52,882 bases of DNA. It comes from an uncultured Flammeovirgaceae bacterium. GTDB lineage: Bacteria > Bacteroidota > Bacteroidia > Cytophagales > Cyclobacteriaceae. The first letter of the stretch is position 1. The number at the start of each line of letters is the position of its first letter. A program made the position numbers and the translations under genes. The stretch covers positions 1 to 52,882 of the forward strand of contig CAJXAT010000005.1 in NCBI GenBank assembly GCA_913050055.1, read 5' to 3'. Below, piece by piece: positions 18,012 through 28,047 of the stretch. The notes beneath the pieces are model-generated. The model was not told the origin of the DNA. It made no database searches and saw nothing but the letters and a program-made list of their open reading frames with translations.

Positions 18012-19142
18012 TTACTGTTTTTCGAGCATCTTTTTTATGAAATTAGTCTCCTCTCTTGAATAAGGGGTTCCGTCTGCCCGAAAGATATCATGATGCCAAA
18101 CATCAGGTTCCTCAGTAAACCTAATGATCCAACTTCTCCATGGATATTTTGTATGGGTCTTTCCATCAACCAATCCCCAATTAACGGCACCTATCTTTTC
18201 TTTTTTGAACAAAGGGAGCAGTGTTTCAAAATGGTTGCCTAAGCCACGGGCTAGGTATTCGGTACAAAAAAGAGGTCGATTGTATTTTTTCAATTCACTG
18301 ATTTTTTCTACTACTTTTTTTAGGCTACCATCATAGGCATGAAAAGAAATAACATCTGAATGTTCAACGATGAATTGATCGATGGCAGATAGTTTTTCAA
18401 AAGTTCCCCATTGGGCGCTATTTCCTTTCCAAAGACCGCTGGTAAGCGGTTGAGAGGGATTGACCTCTCTGGCCCAACCAAAAGCTTTTTTGAGCAACGC
18501 GAGAGAGTATACTTTTTTGTTATTCACTTCAAGCGCACCACGTCCTTTTCCTTTAGCCACATTATCAGGCTCATTATATAAGTCCCACATGATTACGCGA
18601 TCATCATCGGCAAAAGCAGTAATGATCCCTTTGATATAAGTTTCCAATTCATCATGCCTATTTAGGTCTCTTAGGATGGCTGCTCCAGGAGCTTGAACCC
18701 AACCTGAATTATGAAGGTGAGGTATAGGTGCCGGTTGTTCTCCAAGTTTTGGTACAGGATGCCACACATCATCGAGTAAAACAAAAATAGTTTTGAGTTC
18801 ATAGAGATCAGCAATACTCAAATAGGCATTCAATCGATCTATAAAGCCTTGTGCATCTTGCTCCCATAGAAGATTATGTAGATAGACGCGATGCACGTTC
18901 ATACCTAAATCTGAAGACCATTTTAATTCTCTTTCGATGGTATTTTCATCAAAAGTTTCCGCTTGCCAAAATTCAAGTTGATTAATGGCGGTACTTGGAT
19001 TGAAATTGGTGCCCACCCGCCATGGCTGTGCATCATACCATATCCAGGCCTTGGCGATAGGCCATTGTTGTGCCCTCACACTAGAGAAAAGAAGTATGAA
19101 GAGTCCAATAAATAAAAGTTTTATCAAGTATTGAGGGAGCAT
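18012..19142 (-). CDS. Secreted GH5-like glycoside hydrolase
   Basis: The 376-residue protein has a signal peptide (cleavage after SSVRAQ). It shows a TIM-barrel clan GH-A pattern: NFNPSTAINQLEFWQ near the start, MNVHRVYLHNLLW on an early strand, the acid/base motif DLYNEP with Glu191, SFHAYDG on a later strand, and the nucleophile in FCTEYLARG with Glu295. Such proteins cut beta-mannans, cellulose or related beta-glycans; the substrate cannot be read from sequence. The length is that of a single catalytic domain with no binding module. Two palindromes lie directly upstream and may control it. It is convergent with the YHYH gene. Confidence 0.85.
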   Translation of the reverse strand: MLPQYLIKLLFIGLFILLFSSVRAQQWPIAKAWIWYDAQPWRVGTNFNPSTAINQLEFWQAETFDENTIERELKWSSDLGMNVHRVYLHNLLWEQDAQGFIDRLNAYLSIADLYELKTIFVLLDDVWHPVPKLGEQPAPIPHLHNSGWVQAPGAAILRDLNRHDELETYIKGIITAFADDDRVIMWDLYNEPDNVAKGKGRGALEVNNKKVYSLALLKKAFGWAREVNPSQPLTSGLWKGNSAQWGTFEKLSAIDQFIVEHSDVISFHAYDGSLKKVVEKISELKKYNRPLFCTEYLARGLGNHFETLLPLFKKEKIGAVNWGLVDGKTHTKYPWRSWIIRFTEEPDVWHHDIFRADGTPYSREETNFIKKMLEKQ

Positions 19143-19161
19143 GATTTTCTTAATCCTCTTT

Positions 19162-19186
19162 AAGATATATCTTTAAGATATATCTT
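19162..19186. promoter_or_regulatory. Tandem perfect 12-bp palindromes upstream of the GH5 gene
   Basis: AAGATATATCTT is its own reverse complement and occurs twice, at 19162-19173 and 19175-19186, one base apart. The pair lies 20-45 bases before the GH5 start codon, a position suited to an operator. I know of no matching regulator. Confidence 0.5.
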
Positions 19187-19414
19187 TCCCTCGATGAAAT
19201 CAAGAATTGGAGAGGTCCAGGTTATATAAATCACAGGTAAAGAAATATCTGATGTCAGATTTTAATTATGGGTTTAGTTGCTTGAACTCTTAATTAATGA
19301 CGTAAAGGCAAATGGTTTTTTATTTTAAAAGAATTATTTTTTTATCTATTTAATAAGTTTAATTTAATTTATTTTGATTTTCATTAATGATAATTCATTT
19401 TTCTAACAACCCAG

Positions 19415-20692
19415 ATGTCCAGCATTAAGCCATACTTTTTGACGCTTTCTTTTTATTTAATCTTATTTAATCTCGCTTGGAGTGAAACGCCCAATATAGA
19501 TATTGAAGTGGTATTTACAATGCAGATCACCGCGGAAGAAGTAACCAGTGGTGCAACTTCCAATGATAAAATATTGAATTTGACTTTTACCAGTAGTGCT
19601 CCAACGAAAGATTTTGTTCCGTCAGACGTCAAAGTGTCCAATGGTAAAATTGGGGGAGCTAAACGGGTAAATAGCACGACTTATACAGCCAAGTTCAAGG
19701 CTATTGACGAGGGATTGACTAAAATCAGCGTTCCGGCGGGAAAATTTACTAATGCCCGAGGAGATAAAAATAGTGCATCCTCAGAATTTATTTGGACTTA
19801 CGATGCCACACCACCCCAAATGAGCATCGAGATAAAACAGATCAATCAGCTGGTCAAGAATATGAAAATTTTGATAAATAAAAAAGGAAAAGGTGTTTCC
19901 GAAGCCTTGCCTTCTGATGATGAGATATTAAGATTGCAATTCACAAGTAGTGAAATAATTACAGGTTTTGTGGCATCAGATGTAGTTGTAAATGGAGGTT
20001 TACTGAGTGAATTCAAGGGGAGTGAAATGAGTTATTCGGCCATTTTCACCCCTTCAGAGCCTGGTCCGAAGAATTTCGAATTAGCCGCAGGTTCTTTTGC
20101 TGATGCCGCAGGAAATGGCAATGAGGTCATATCATTCAGCTCTACCTACATTCCTCCTATAGGTTCTGACTATGGGGGAGGCGTAATTGCCTATGTATTT
20201 ACCCCACATGATTCAGGATATGTAGCCGGAGAAGTGCATGGTTTGATTGCGGCAAAATCCGATCAAAGTACATTGTCAGGTGCGCCTTGGTACAATGGAG
20301 TTTTCAACAATACAGGAGCTACTGGAGCAGCCGTTGGTAAAGGTTGCGAAAACACTGAATTGATCGTGCTTAAACAAGGTAAAGTAACCAATAAAATCCT
20401 TTCTGCAGCTAGGTTGTGTGCAGACTATGTGGTAACTGAAGATGCCGAGATCTTTGATGATTGGTTTTTACCAAGTAAGGACGAGTTAAATAAGTTGTAC
20501 CTAAATAAGGAAATGATTGGGGGCTTTGAAGGTGATGGCTATTGGAGTTCTACCGAAGAAGATCAGCAGGGGGCTTGGAGACAAAGCTTTTACAATGGCT
20601 ACCAAAATTATGGGAATAAGAGGAGCGAGGGGTCTGAGGGAGCTGCGAGTGGTTACTATGGAAGACACGTCCGCGCAATTAGAACCTTTTAG
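19415..20692 (+). CDS. Exported Ig-like (Big_12-type) protein with C-terminal DUF1566/Lcl domain
   Basis: The 425-residue protein has a signal peptide (cleavage near LAWSE). Two bacterial Ig-like repeats follow at about 30-135 and 145-250, each with a (I/R)L(N/R)L(T/Q)FTSS strand, a (D/A)F.(P/A)SDV strand and a G(K/S)F(T/A)(N/D)A.GD/GN end. From about residue 252, IGSDYGGGVIAYVF begins a DUF1566/Lcl C-terminal domain, with WFLPSKDELNKLY, GYWSSTEED and a terminal GRHVRAIRTF. Lcl-type domains are found in adhesins of the Legionella collagen-like group. A role in adhesion or glycan binding is an inference. No T9SS tail or lipobox is seen. Confidence 0.85.
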   Translation: MSSIKPYFLTLSFYLILFNLAWSETPNIDIEVVFTMQITAEEVTSGATSNDKILNLTFTSSAPTKDFVPSDVKVSNGKIGGAKRVNSTTYTAKFKAIDEGLTKISVPAGKFTNARGDKNSASSEFIWTYDATPPQMSIEIKQINQLVKNMKILINKKGKGVSEALPSDDEILRLQFTSSEIITGFVASDVVVNGGLLSEFKGSEMSYSAIFTPSEPGPKNFELAAGSFADAAGNGNEVISFSSTYIPPIGSDYGGGVIAYVFTPHDSGYVAGEVHGLIAAKSDQSTLSGAPWYNGVFNNTGATGAAVGKGCENTELIVLKQGKVTNKILSAARLCADYVVTEDAEIFDDWFLPSKDELNKLYLNKEMIGGFEGDGYWSSTEEDQQGAWRQSFYNGYQNYGNKRSEGSEGAASGYYGRHVRAIRTF

Positions 20693-21257
20693 GTAATTTA
20701 ATAAATAATTAAATTAATTGAGAAGTCTCCATTGGATAAATAAATAATCCTATTTGAGTGCTGAATCAGATAGGAACCATTCAGTTTGGTTCCAGTAACC
20801 AGAGCGACTTGCGTAAAAGACATACATTTTAAGAACGAAAATCTCTTAAAAGATGATTCATTCATTGAGTGGACTAACATTGGAGATCTTAAAGCAAAGT
20901 TAAATATATCCTTCTTGGAAACTACTGAACCCATCAGCTCTGCATCATCAGGATCACAACAAAGGGTCAAAAAATATCAGGGAACAAAATAGGTTTGAGA
21001 TGAAGCATTACTTAGGGCTGTGTTCCATTATTTGAGTATACACTTGTAAGTAATACGCTCAATTATTTTATAAATGCCCAGGCTAAATTTTTCTGATGAG
21101 AAAAAATCAAACGATTTGAACCATTGAGCTCTAAATTAAAGGGGATTTTCTTCTCTCTAAATTATGTTATGGCTTGTCCATAAATCATTTTTATTTAGAG
21201 CCAGTCTGTAAAGATAAAAAGTGATGTTTTATATTTGACTAGTTATGTTACGCAATC
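20693..21257. other. Intergenic region, no confident gene
   Basis: About 565 bases. Two overlapping frames of 68 codons (+, 20786-20992) and 90 codons (-, 20698-20970) exist, but neither has a signal, motif or context that supports it. A promoter box sits at the right end. Confidence 0.4.
21230..21237 (+). promoter_or_regulatory. Candidate -7 promoter box (TANNTTTG) for the SLC12-like gene
   Basis: TATATTTG lies 20 bases before the ATG at 21258, giving a leader of about 14 bases. No clear TTG is present at -33. Confidence 0.42.
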
Positions 21258-23480
21258 ATGTCTGATCTTCAGGAAAAAAAAGGAAAATTTGGGGTGACAC
21301 CTGTTTTTTTAACGGCACTTTCTACCATTTTGGGTGCCGTCATGTTTTTGCGTTTCGGTTATGCCGTAGGTAATGTTGGATTTATAGGTACCGTTGGCAT
21401 CATCTTATTGGGCCATCTCATCACCATTCCTACGGCCATGGCGATAGCTGAAATAGCTACCAACCAAAAAGTAGAAGGTGGAGGGGAATACTATATTATT
21501 TCTCGTTCCTTTGGTATCAACATCGGTGCGGCCATTGGGTTGACTTTATATCTGTCGCAAGCCATCAGTATCGCTTTTTATGTCATAGCATTTTCAGAGG
21601 CTTTTGATGGAGTCATTGAATGGCTTAATGATACATATCATATATTTATTTGGGATAAAAGATTGATCAGTGCTCCATTGGTTCTGATGCTGAGTGTAAT
21701 CATGTTGAGTAAAGGTGCACAATTAGGCGTCAAAATTTTATATCCGGTAGTGGCAATTCTAGTAGTTTCCTTACTTTTTTTATTTTTGGGAGATCCAGGT
21801 TATAAGACTGGAAATGAGAATTTTGATTTTTTTAAAACCATTCAGAATCCAGATTCTTTTTTTATTGTCTTTGCCATTATTTTTCCTGCTTTTACAGGGA
21901 TGACCGCGGGTGTTGGACTGTCGGGAGATCTTAAGGATCCCAAAAAAGCCATTCCGCTAGGTTCATTAATGGCGACCTTTACGGGGATGTTGATCTATTT
22001 ATTCATTGCTTATAAGTTGACCATATCGGCGTCTCCGGAAGATTTGGCATCTGATCAACTGATCATGGGTAAGATTGCATTATGGGGACCGATCATAGCC
22101 CTGGGGCTCGCTGCAGCAACATTTTCGAGTGCCTTAGGCTCAATTATGGTAGCTCCAAGAACCTTACAAGCTTTGGCTTCAGATGAAATTATTCCCAACA
22201 GAGGGATCAATGCACTTTTATCAAAAGAAACTAAAAAAGGAGAGCCTTTTAACGCTACGGTAATTACGATCCTGATTGCCTTATTTTTTTTGCTGGTTGG
22301 AGATATTAATATGGTTGCTCAAATCATATCTATGTTTTTTATGGTTACCTATGGTGCGATTTGTTCCATTTCTTTTTTGCAGCATTTTGCGGCAGACCCA
22401 TCTTATCGTCCGGCTTTCAAGTCCCGTTGGTATGTTTCTTTATTAGGTGCAGTACTTTGTTTTTACATGATGTTTAAAATGAATGCCATGTACGCATTTA
22501 GTGCCCTTTTGATCATGGTACTGATCTATGTGGGAATCACCTATTTCAGTCCCAATAAACAAGGGATGGTGAAGATATTTCAAGGAGTTATTTATCAATT
22601 AAGTCGCCAACTCCAGGTTTTTTTACAAAAGGCCGATAAAGAGGACGTCAATACTTGGCGACCCTCTCTAATTTGTATCTCAGATGATTCATTTAGGCGT
22701 ACAGCGGCTTTTGAATTGATGCGATGGATATCTCATAGATATGGTTTTGGAACTTATCTGCACTATATCAAGGGTTACGTATCGCGTGAAACCAACAAAC
22801 AGGCCCATGAGATGCTTGATAGGCTCATAGAAAAGGCAGAGATATCGAAAAGTAATATGTATTTGGATACGATCATCAGCCCTTCCTATACTACAGCGAT
22901 TGCTCAGTCTATTCAATTACCTAGTGTATCCGGAAAAGAATCTAACATGTTCATGTTTGAGTACTCTAAAACTTTAGGTCTTTGTACCGACCTCATTATG
23001 GATAATATGCCATTGGTCAGTGCTACTGATTTTGATATTTGTGTTTTAGCTAGTACCGAGAAGGGATTTGGGTATCACAATGAGATTCATATTTGGATTA
23101 CCCAAGGAGATTTTGATAATGCATCACTGATGATACTTATGTCTTTTGTAATCATGGGCCATCGAGATTGGCAAGGTGCAGAGATAAAAATATTTGCGAT
23201 ACATCCAAAAGATGAACTGACCAATCAACGGGAAAAGTTATTGGATCAAATAAAAGAGGGCAGGTTGCCTATTTCCCCCAATAACGTAGAGTTGATCGAG
23301 AAAGATCAAGAAACCAATAGTAGAGTCATCATAAATAAAAGGTCTGTAGGTGCTGATTTAACTATTATCGGATTTAATAGTGAGGCCGTTAAACAACTCA
23401 GAGCAGAAGTTTTTGAAGGATATCACGATTTAGGGAATATTTTATTTGTCAACTCATCCAAAGAAAAAGAACTCTTATAA
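21258..23480 (+). CDS. SLC12-like cation-chloride cotransporter (APC superfamily)
   Basis: The 740-residue protein has about twelve membrane helices in residues 15-440, starting with GVTPVFLTALSTILGAVMFLRFGYAVG, the TM1 unwound-helix region of APC-fold and SLC12 carriers. The long intervening motif SALGSIMVAPRTLQALA matches the TM8 region of SLC12 proteins. A cytoplasmic C-terminal domain of about 280 residues follows, as in eukaryotic Na-K-Cl cotransporters and unlike simple amino-acid permeases, which end near residue 480. I infer electroneutral ion or osmolyte transport at the inner membrane; the ions cannot be read from sequence. The M3 peptidase gene follows after 106 bases and could be co-transcribed. 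Confidence 0.85.
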   Translation: MSDLQEKKGKFGVTPVFLTALSTILGAVMFLRFGYAVGNVGFIGTVGIILLGHLITIPTAMAIAEIATNQKVEGGGEYYIISRSFGINIGAAIGLTLYLSQAISIAFYVIAFSEAFDGVIEWLNDTYHIFIWDKRLISAPLVLMLSVIMLSKGAQLGVKILYPVVAILVVSLLFLFLGDPGYKTGNENFDFFKTIQNPDSFFIVFAIIFPAFTGMTAGVGLSGDLKDPKKAIPLGSLMATFTGMLIYLFIAYKLTISASPEDLASDQLIMGKIALWGPIIALGLAAATFSSALGSIMVAPRTLQALASDEIIPNRGINALLSKETKKGEPFNATVITILIALFFLLVGDINMVAQIISMFFMVTYGAICSISFLQHFAADPSYRPAFKSRWYVSLLGAVLCFYMMFKMNAMYAFSALLIMVLIYVGITYFSPNKQGMVKIFQGVIYQLSRQLQVFLQKADKEDVNTWRPSLICISDDSFRRTAAFELMRWISHRYGFGTYLHYIKGYVSRETNKQAHEMLDRLIEKAEISKSNMYLDTIISPSYTTAIAQSIQLPSVSGKESNMFMFEYSKTLGLCTDLIMDNMPLVSATDFDICVLASTEKGFGYHNEIHIWITQGDFDNASLMILMSFVIMGHRDWQGAEIKIFAIHPKDELTNQREKLLDQIKEGRLPISPNNVELIEKDQETNSRVIINKRSVGADLTIIGFNSEAVKQLRAEVFEGYHDLGNILFVNSSKEKELL

Positions 23481-23586
23481 ACTAGATGACGCAAAAGAAT
23501 CCAGTGATTTTTTGCAGATTCACTTTTAATACAAATTAAAACATCTAAAAACATTAACTTCCATTTTTTATAAAAAAAGCACCTCT

Positions 23587-25677
23587 ATGAAATATTTTTA
23601 TTTGATTACATTAATTCCAATTTTATTGCTTAATGTCAATTGCTCAGACCAGAAAAAAAGTCCAGAGCTCCATTGGGCAGCTATAGTAAATCCTTTCTTC
23701 ACCCAGGATAATCAGCCCATTGACTTCGCATCGATCACAGCTGATCACGTAAGTGAGGCGGTAGTGACTATCGAGAAATTGACCAATGAAGCACTGGCAA
23801 AAATAATCGCTATCAAAGAGGAAGATAGAAATTTTGAAAATACGATGCAGGCTTATGATGGACTATTTGCAAATTATGCAGCCATCGCTTCGCCGATCTA
23901 TTTGATGGCCTATACGCATCCAGATTCAACCATTAGAAACCATGCCCAAGAAGCGAATACTTCACTGAGTCAATATGGTAATGAGATCAGTTTGAATGAG
24001 GATTTGTACCAAGCCATTAGGTCTTATTCGAGCCATGCCGAGGATGATCAATTAAAAGGTTATCAAAGGAAGTTCTTAACTGAAACTATTATTGAGTTTG
24101 AACGAAATGGGTTTGCCTTATCTAAAGCAAATCGAGATCAATTAAAAACAATCAAAGATGAGTTGGCGGTGATCAGTGATCAATTTTCAGAAAATATTGC
24201 CGCTGAAGATGATTTTTTAGAAGTCGATGCAGCCGATATGGACGGGTTACCCAATGATTATCAAGAAGCACACAAACAAGCGGACGGTACTTACAGAATA
24301 GACTTGTCTTATCCTTCTTATGGACCCTTTATGAAATACAGCAATTCTGAAAGTGCGCGCAAAGCACTTTTTATAAAGTATCAAAATAGGGCAGCCCCTG
24401 AGAATCTTGAGGTACTACAAAGGTTGTTAGAAAAAAGAAGGGAAATGGCCAATTTACTTGGATACTATAGTTATTCCGCTTACCTCCTGGAAGATAGAAT
24501 GGCTCAGGACCCAGCGACTGTTTGGGAATTTGAAGAAAAGCTCAAGAAGGATTTACTGGCAAAAACACAGTTAGATGTTGCCGAATTACAAGCAGCAAAA
24601 GAATCAAATGGGGGGAATTCAGATCAAGTAAAGTCTTGGGAGCGAAGCTATTATTTCAATTTGCTTCTCAAAGAAAAGTATGAACTTGATGTCGAGGAGG
24701 TGAAACAATATTTTGTTTTAGATGATGTGATTAAGGGACTTTTTGATCTGACTAAAATGTTATTTGATCTTGAATATAAAGAAATCGCCGAACCTAGTGT
24801 CTGGCAAGAGGATGTGCGGATGTTTGAAGTGTATCAAGAGGGGAAGTTGAAAGGTATTTTCTATCTGGATTTACACCCCAGAGCTAATAAGTATAATCAC
24901 GCGGCTTGCTTTGGCATTATCAATGGAAGGTCAATTCCAAAAGGATATCAGATTCCCATGGCGAGTTTGGTTTGTAATTTCCCAGAGGCTACGAGCGAAA
25001 AACCAGCACTCATGCCACATGGGGAAGTCGAGACCTTTTTTCATGAATTTGGACATGTCTTGCATCAAATGTTGACGACCACAGAATTGTATGCACAATC
25101 AGGCACCAATGTCGCGCGTGATTTTGTTGAAGCCCCTTCGCAGATTTTTGAAAATTGGGCTTGGGACTATGATGTTTTGAAAAACTTCAGCAGACATTAT
25201 GAGACAGGGGAAGTACTACCCAAGCTCCTATTTGATAAAATGCTCGCAGCCAAAAAAGTAGGCTCAGGTATGAGTGCCACTGGACAAGTATTTTTGGGTA
25301 CTTATGACTTAACACTTCATGATCAATTTGATCCCAATTCAGGAAAAACGACGACAGATGTCTTGCGGAGCGTTCAAAATGAGGTATTACCTTATCCTTA
25401 CATTGAAGGTACTTATTTTCAAAGTGCCTTTGGTCATTTGGATGGTTACGGATCCAGTTACTATGGTTATTTATGGTCTCTAGTGTATGCTCAAGATATG
25501 TTTTCAGTTTTTACTGAAAATGGGATTTTAGATAAAACGACGGGATTGCGTTACAGAGATATTATTTTGGCAAGAGGTAGCTCTGAAAAAGCCATAAACT
25601 TGGTCAAGGAATTTTTGGGTAGAGCTCCCAATAATGAGGCGTTCTTGAGGGAGTTGGGATTAGAGGAAGATGGATAA
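23587..25677 (+). CDS. M3-family metallopeptidase lipoprotein (oligopeptidase/Dcp-like)
   Basis: The 696-residue protein has a lipoprotein-type signal with Cys19 (LLLNVNCSDQ). It carries the M3 zinc site HEFGHVLHQ with His486, Glu487 and His490, and the third ligand in the downstream VEAPSQIFENWAW. The family segments GIFYLDLHPRANKYNHAACF and TLMPHGEVETFFHEF-type stretch are intact. The family cleaves short peptides, either as dipeptidyl carboxypeptidase or oligopeptidase. The lipid anchor suggests a periplasmic role in finishing protein breakdown, together with the M16 and M1 peptidases further on. Length is normal for the family. Confidence 0.92.
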   Translation: MKYFYLITLIPILLLNVNCSDQKKSPELHWAAIVNPFFTQDNQPIDFASITADHVSEAVVTIEKLTNEALAKIIAIKEEDRNFENTMQAYDGLFANYAAIASPIYLMAYTHPDSTIRNHAQEANTSLSQYGNEISLNEDLYQAIRSYSSHAEDDQLKGYQRKFLTETIIEFERNGFALSKANRDQLKTIKDELAVISDQFSENIAAEDDFLEVDAADMDGLPNDYQEAHKQADGTYRIDLSYPSYGPFMKYSNSESARKALFIKYQNRAAPENLEVLQRLLEKRREMANLLGYYSYSAYLLEDRMAQDPATVWEFEEKLKKDLLAKTQLDVAELQAAKESNGGNSDQVKSWERSYYFNLLLKEKYELDVEEVKQYFVLDDVIKGLFDLTKMLFDLEYKEIAEPSVWQEDVRMFEVYQEGKLKGIFYLDLHPRANKYNHAACFGIINGRSIPKGYQIPMASLVCNFPEATSEKPALMPHGEVETFFHEFGHVLHQMLTTTELYAQSGTNVARDFVEAPSQIFENWAWDYDVLKNFSRHYETGEVLPKLLFDKMLAAKKVGSGMSATGQVFLGTYDLTLHDQFDPNSGKTTTDVLRSVQNEVLPYPYIEGTYFQSAFGHLDGYGSSYYGYLWSLVYAQDMFSVFTENGILDKTTGLRYRDIILARGSSEKAINLVKEFLGRAPNNEAFLRELGLEEDG

Positions 25678-25894
25678 TCCCATCTCTAATAAAGGCAATA
25701 AAAACTCCGCTCTTGTAATACTTCTTTTTTTTAGCTGAACGATTTCATAAATTATTCTCTAAATCGATAACTACAAACCCAGATTCCCATGATCTACTTA
25801 AAAGAAGCCTATGCCTGACGATATTTATGGATATCTATCATGCGTATTATTCTAGGGAATGGGTTTGACATATAAACTCCTAAAAGACATTATT

Positions 25895-27481
25895 ATGAAA
25901 TTTATTTTATTTCTCACGCTCTTTTTTATTTTCTCAAATATTGCCTATGCCCAAATTGATGTGGCTCCTGATAGAGGGCGTGGAGAGGGCCCTTTTAATC
26001 AGCTCATCATTAGAGGTGCTACCCTGATCAATGGTAATGGAGCACCCCCTACAGGACCTGTAGATGTAACGGTTGAGGACAATAAAATTGTCAGTATTCA
26101 AAATGTGGGTTATCCAGGTCTTGATATCAAAGAAGACGGAAGGCCAAAACTAAAAAAAGGAGGTAAAGAAATAGATGCGCAGGACATGTATTTACTACCT
26201 GGATTCATCGAAATGCATGGTCATATTTCATCGCAAAGATCTGGTAAGGCAGATTATGTTTATAAGTTATGGATGGCCCACGGTATTACCACGATTCGTG
26301 ACCCTTCATGCGGTCAAGGGCTAGATTGGGTATTGTCCGAAAAAGAGCGAAGTAGAAAAAATGAGATTACAGCACCAAGAATATTAGCTTATACAAGTTT
26401 TGGCCAAGGCGAAAAAAATGGAATTAATAGTCCTCAAGAAGCCATAGACTGGGTGAGAAAGAATGCAGCTAAAGGTGCTGATGGGATCAAGTTTTTTGGT
26501 TCAAGACCTGATATATTCAAAGTAGCATTGCAGGAGAATAAAAAACTTGGGTTGAGATCAGCTTGTCACCATGCACAAATGGATGTTGCATTGATGAATG
26601 TACTCGAAACGGCTAGAAATGGTCTCACCACTATGGAGCATTGGTATGGGTTACCAGAGGCCCTTTTTGAAGACAGGACGGTTCAGAATTATCCATTAGA
26701 TTATAATTACATGAATGAGGGTGATCGATTTGAGGAGGCAGGAAAGCTGTGGAAGCAAGCCGCATTACCTCATTCAAAAAAATGGAATGAAGTAATGAAT
26801 GAGCTCCTATCCTTAGATTTCACTATTGACGCTACTTTTGTGCCCTACAGTATTTTCAGAGATGTACAACGAGGAAGCAGTTTACCTTGGCATAAAGACT
26901 ACACGCGACCCGCGCTGCTTGACTTTTTTCTACCGGCAAGGGATTCCCATGCGGCGGCTTATTATGATTGGGGAACGGAAAAAGAAACTCAATGGAAGGA
27001 AAATTACAGGCTTTGGATGGCATTTGTAAATGAATATAAAAATAGGAGAGGTCGGGTCACTGCGGGAGCAGATTCAGGCTATATGTATAATTTATATGGT
27101 TTTGGTTATATTCAAGAATTGGAGTTATTGAGAGAAGCCGGATTTCATCCGATGGAGGTCATTCAGTCGGCTACTTTAAACGCAGCAGAGGCTATTGGAA
27201 TGGATGGCCAGATAGGTACGATCGAGGTAGGAAAATTGGCAGATATGATTTTAATGGATCAAAACCCATTAAAAAACCTCAAGTACTTATACGGAACCGG
27301 AGATATTAAGCTGAACGAGAATAATGAGGCAGTCCGTGTCGGAGGAGTTAATTATACCATTAAGGACGGAATCATATATGATGCGAGACAACTACTTGAA
27401 GATGTGAAGAAAATTGTGGATGAAGAAAAGGAATCAACGCCGAACTGGGAAAGCTTACTGATTCAATCTATTGGTCGTTAA
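25895..27481 (+). CDS. Exported amidohydrolase
   Basis: I start at 25895 because MKFILFLTLFFIFSNIAYAQ is a clean signal peptide; the frame opens at 25859. The 528-residue protein has the metal-dependent amidohydrolase pattern: GFIEMHGH (His108, His110), GADGIKFFG with the probable carbamylated lysine 199, CHHAQMD and TMEHWYG for the next histidines, VTAGADSGY for the catalytic Asp, and LNAAEAIGMDGQIGTIEVGKLADMILMD at the end. This is the imidazolonepropionase-like secreted subgroup found widely in Bacteroidota, whose substrates are mostly unknown (some cleave acyl-amino acids or dipeptides). It follows the M3 peptidase gene on the same strand, which fits peptide use. Confidence 0.9.
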   Translation: MKFILFLTLFFIFSNIAYAQIDVAPDRGRGEGPFNQLIIRGATLINGNGAPPTGPVDVTVEDNKIVSIQNVGYPGLDIKEDGRPKLKKGGKEIDAQDMYLLPGFIEMHGHISSQRSGKADYVYKLWMAHGITTIRDPSCGQGLDWVLSEKERSRKNEITAPRILAYTSFGQGEKNGINSPQEAIDWVRKNAAKGADGIKFFGSRPDIFKVALQENKKLGLRSACHHAQMDVALMNVLETARNGLTTMEHWYGLPEALFEDRTVQNYPLDYNYMNEGDRFEEAGKLWKQAALPHSKKWNEVMNELLSLDFTIDATFVPYSIFRDVQRGSSLPWHKDYTRPALLDFFLPARDSHAAAYYDWGTEKETQWKENYRLWMAFVNEYKNRRGRVTAGADSGYMYNLYGFGYIQELELLREAGFHPMEVIQSATLNAAEAIGMDGQIGTIEVGKLADMILMDQNPLKNLKYLYGTGDIKLNENNEAVRVGGVNYTIKDGIIYDARQLLEDVKKIVDEEKESTPNWESLLIQSIGR

Positions 27482-27517
27482 GCAGGGCTTCTCGCAAAGT
27501 AAAAGGGCATCGCGTCT

Positions 27518-27988
27518 TTAACAGCATCCGGAATCTGGGGTGGAATTATTTTTAGAATTACGGAGTTGTGAAATTCTAATTTTAGGTTTTGAGTCAGTGA
27601 TGCCGCATTTTTCTGGATCTAGGCAATCGGTTAGTTTGTTGGTGAGCAAAAAATATTGGCCATTAAAGGACAATCCATATTTCCCAATGGTATACCTTTG
27701 ATATGCCACCTCGATGTTTAAGTTTTCTATACCCAGTTTATTTTCGGCAAGGGTGATGATCTCTAAGAAGTCTTTAGAGGATAGCCTATGCTGAAAGTCA
27801 TTGGCTTCCCACAATTGAAAATTGACGGTATCTTCTCTTCTTACCTTACCACCACAATCTATAAAATGCTTGCTGAACTTTCCTATTTCAGTGATATGGA
27901 AGTGGCTAGGTATGGATGCACCGTTAGGCAATTGAAAATCAATTTTATCAATGGTCAAGAGGGATTCTTTTATTTCTAATAGTTTCAT
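27518..27988 (-). CDS. DUF6428 family protein
   Basis: The 156-residue cytoplasmic protein has the family features FQLPNGASIPSHFHITEIG, FIDCGGKVRREDTVNFQLW, HRLSSKDFLEII and a final DSGCC. In Bacteroidota this family is usually encoded with an ArsR regulator and arsenate reductase, so a link to arsenic or thiol stress is likely from context in other genomes. Here neither neighbour is present: it lies between an amidohydrolase and a TonB-dependent receptor. The double Cys at the end could bind a metalloid. Function is not established. Confidence 0.75.
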   Translation of the reverse strand: MKLLEIKESLLTIDKIDFQLPNGASIPSHFHITEIGKFSKHFIDCGGKVRREDTVNFQLWEANDFQHRLSSKDFLEIITLAENKLGIENLNIEVAYQRYTIGKYGLSFNGQYFLLTNKLTDCLDPEKCGITDSKPKIRISQLRNSKNNSTPDSGCC

Positions 27989-28047
27989 ATAGAATTTCCG
28001 ATTTTTTTTAAATAAAGTAGCAACAATTTTTAATAATTAATTTTTAC

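Noticed and set aside
20698-20992. Two overlapping opposite-strand ORFs of 68 and 90 codons
   Set aside because: No signal, motif, codon bias or context separates them from chance, and neither has a plausible promoter.
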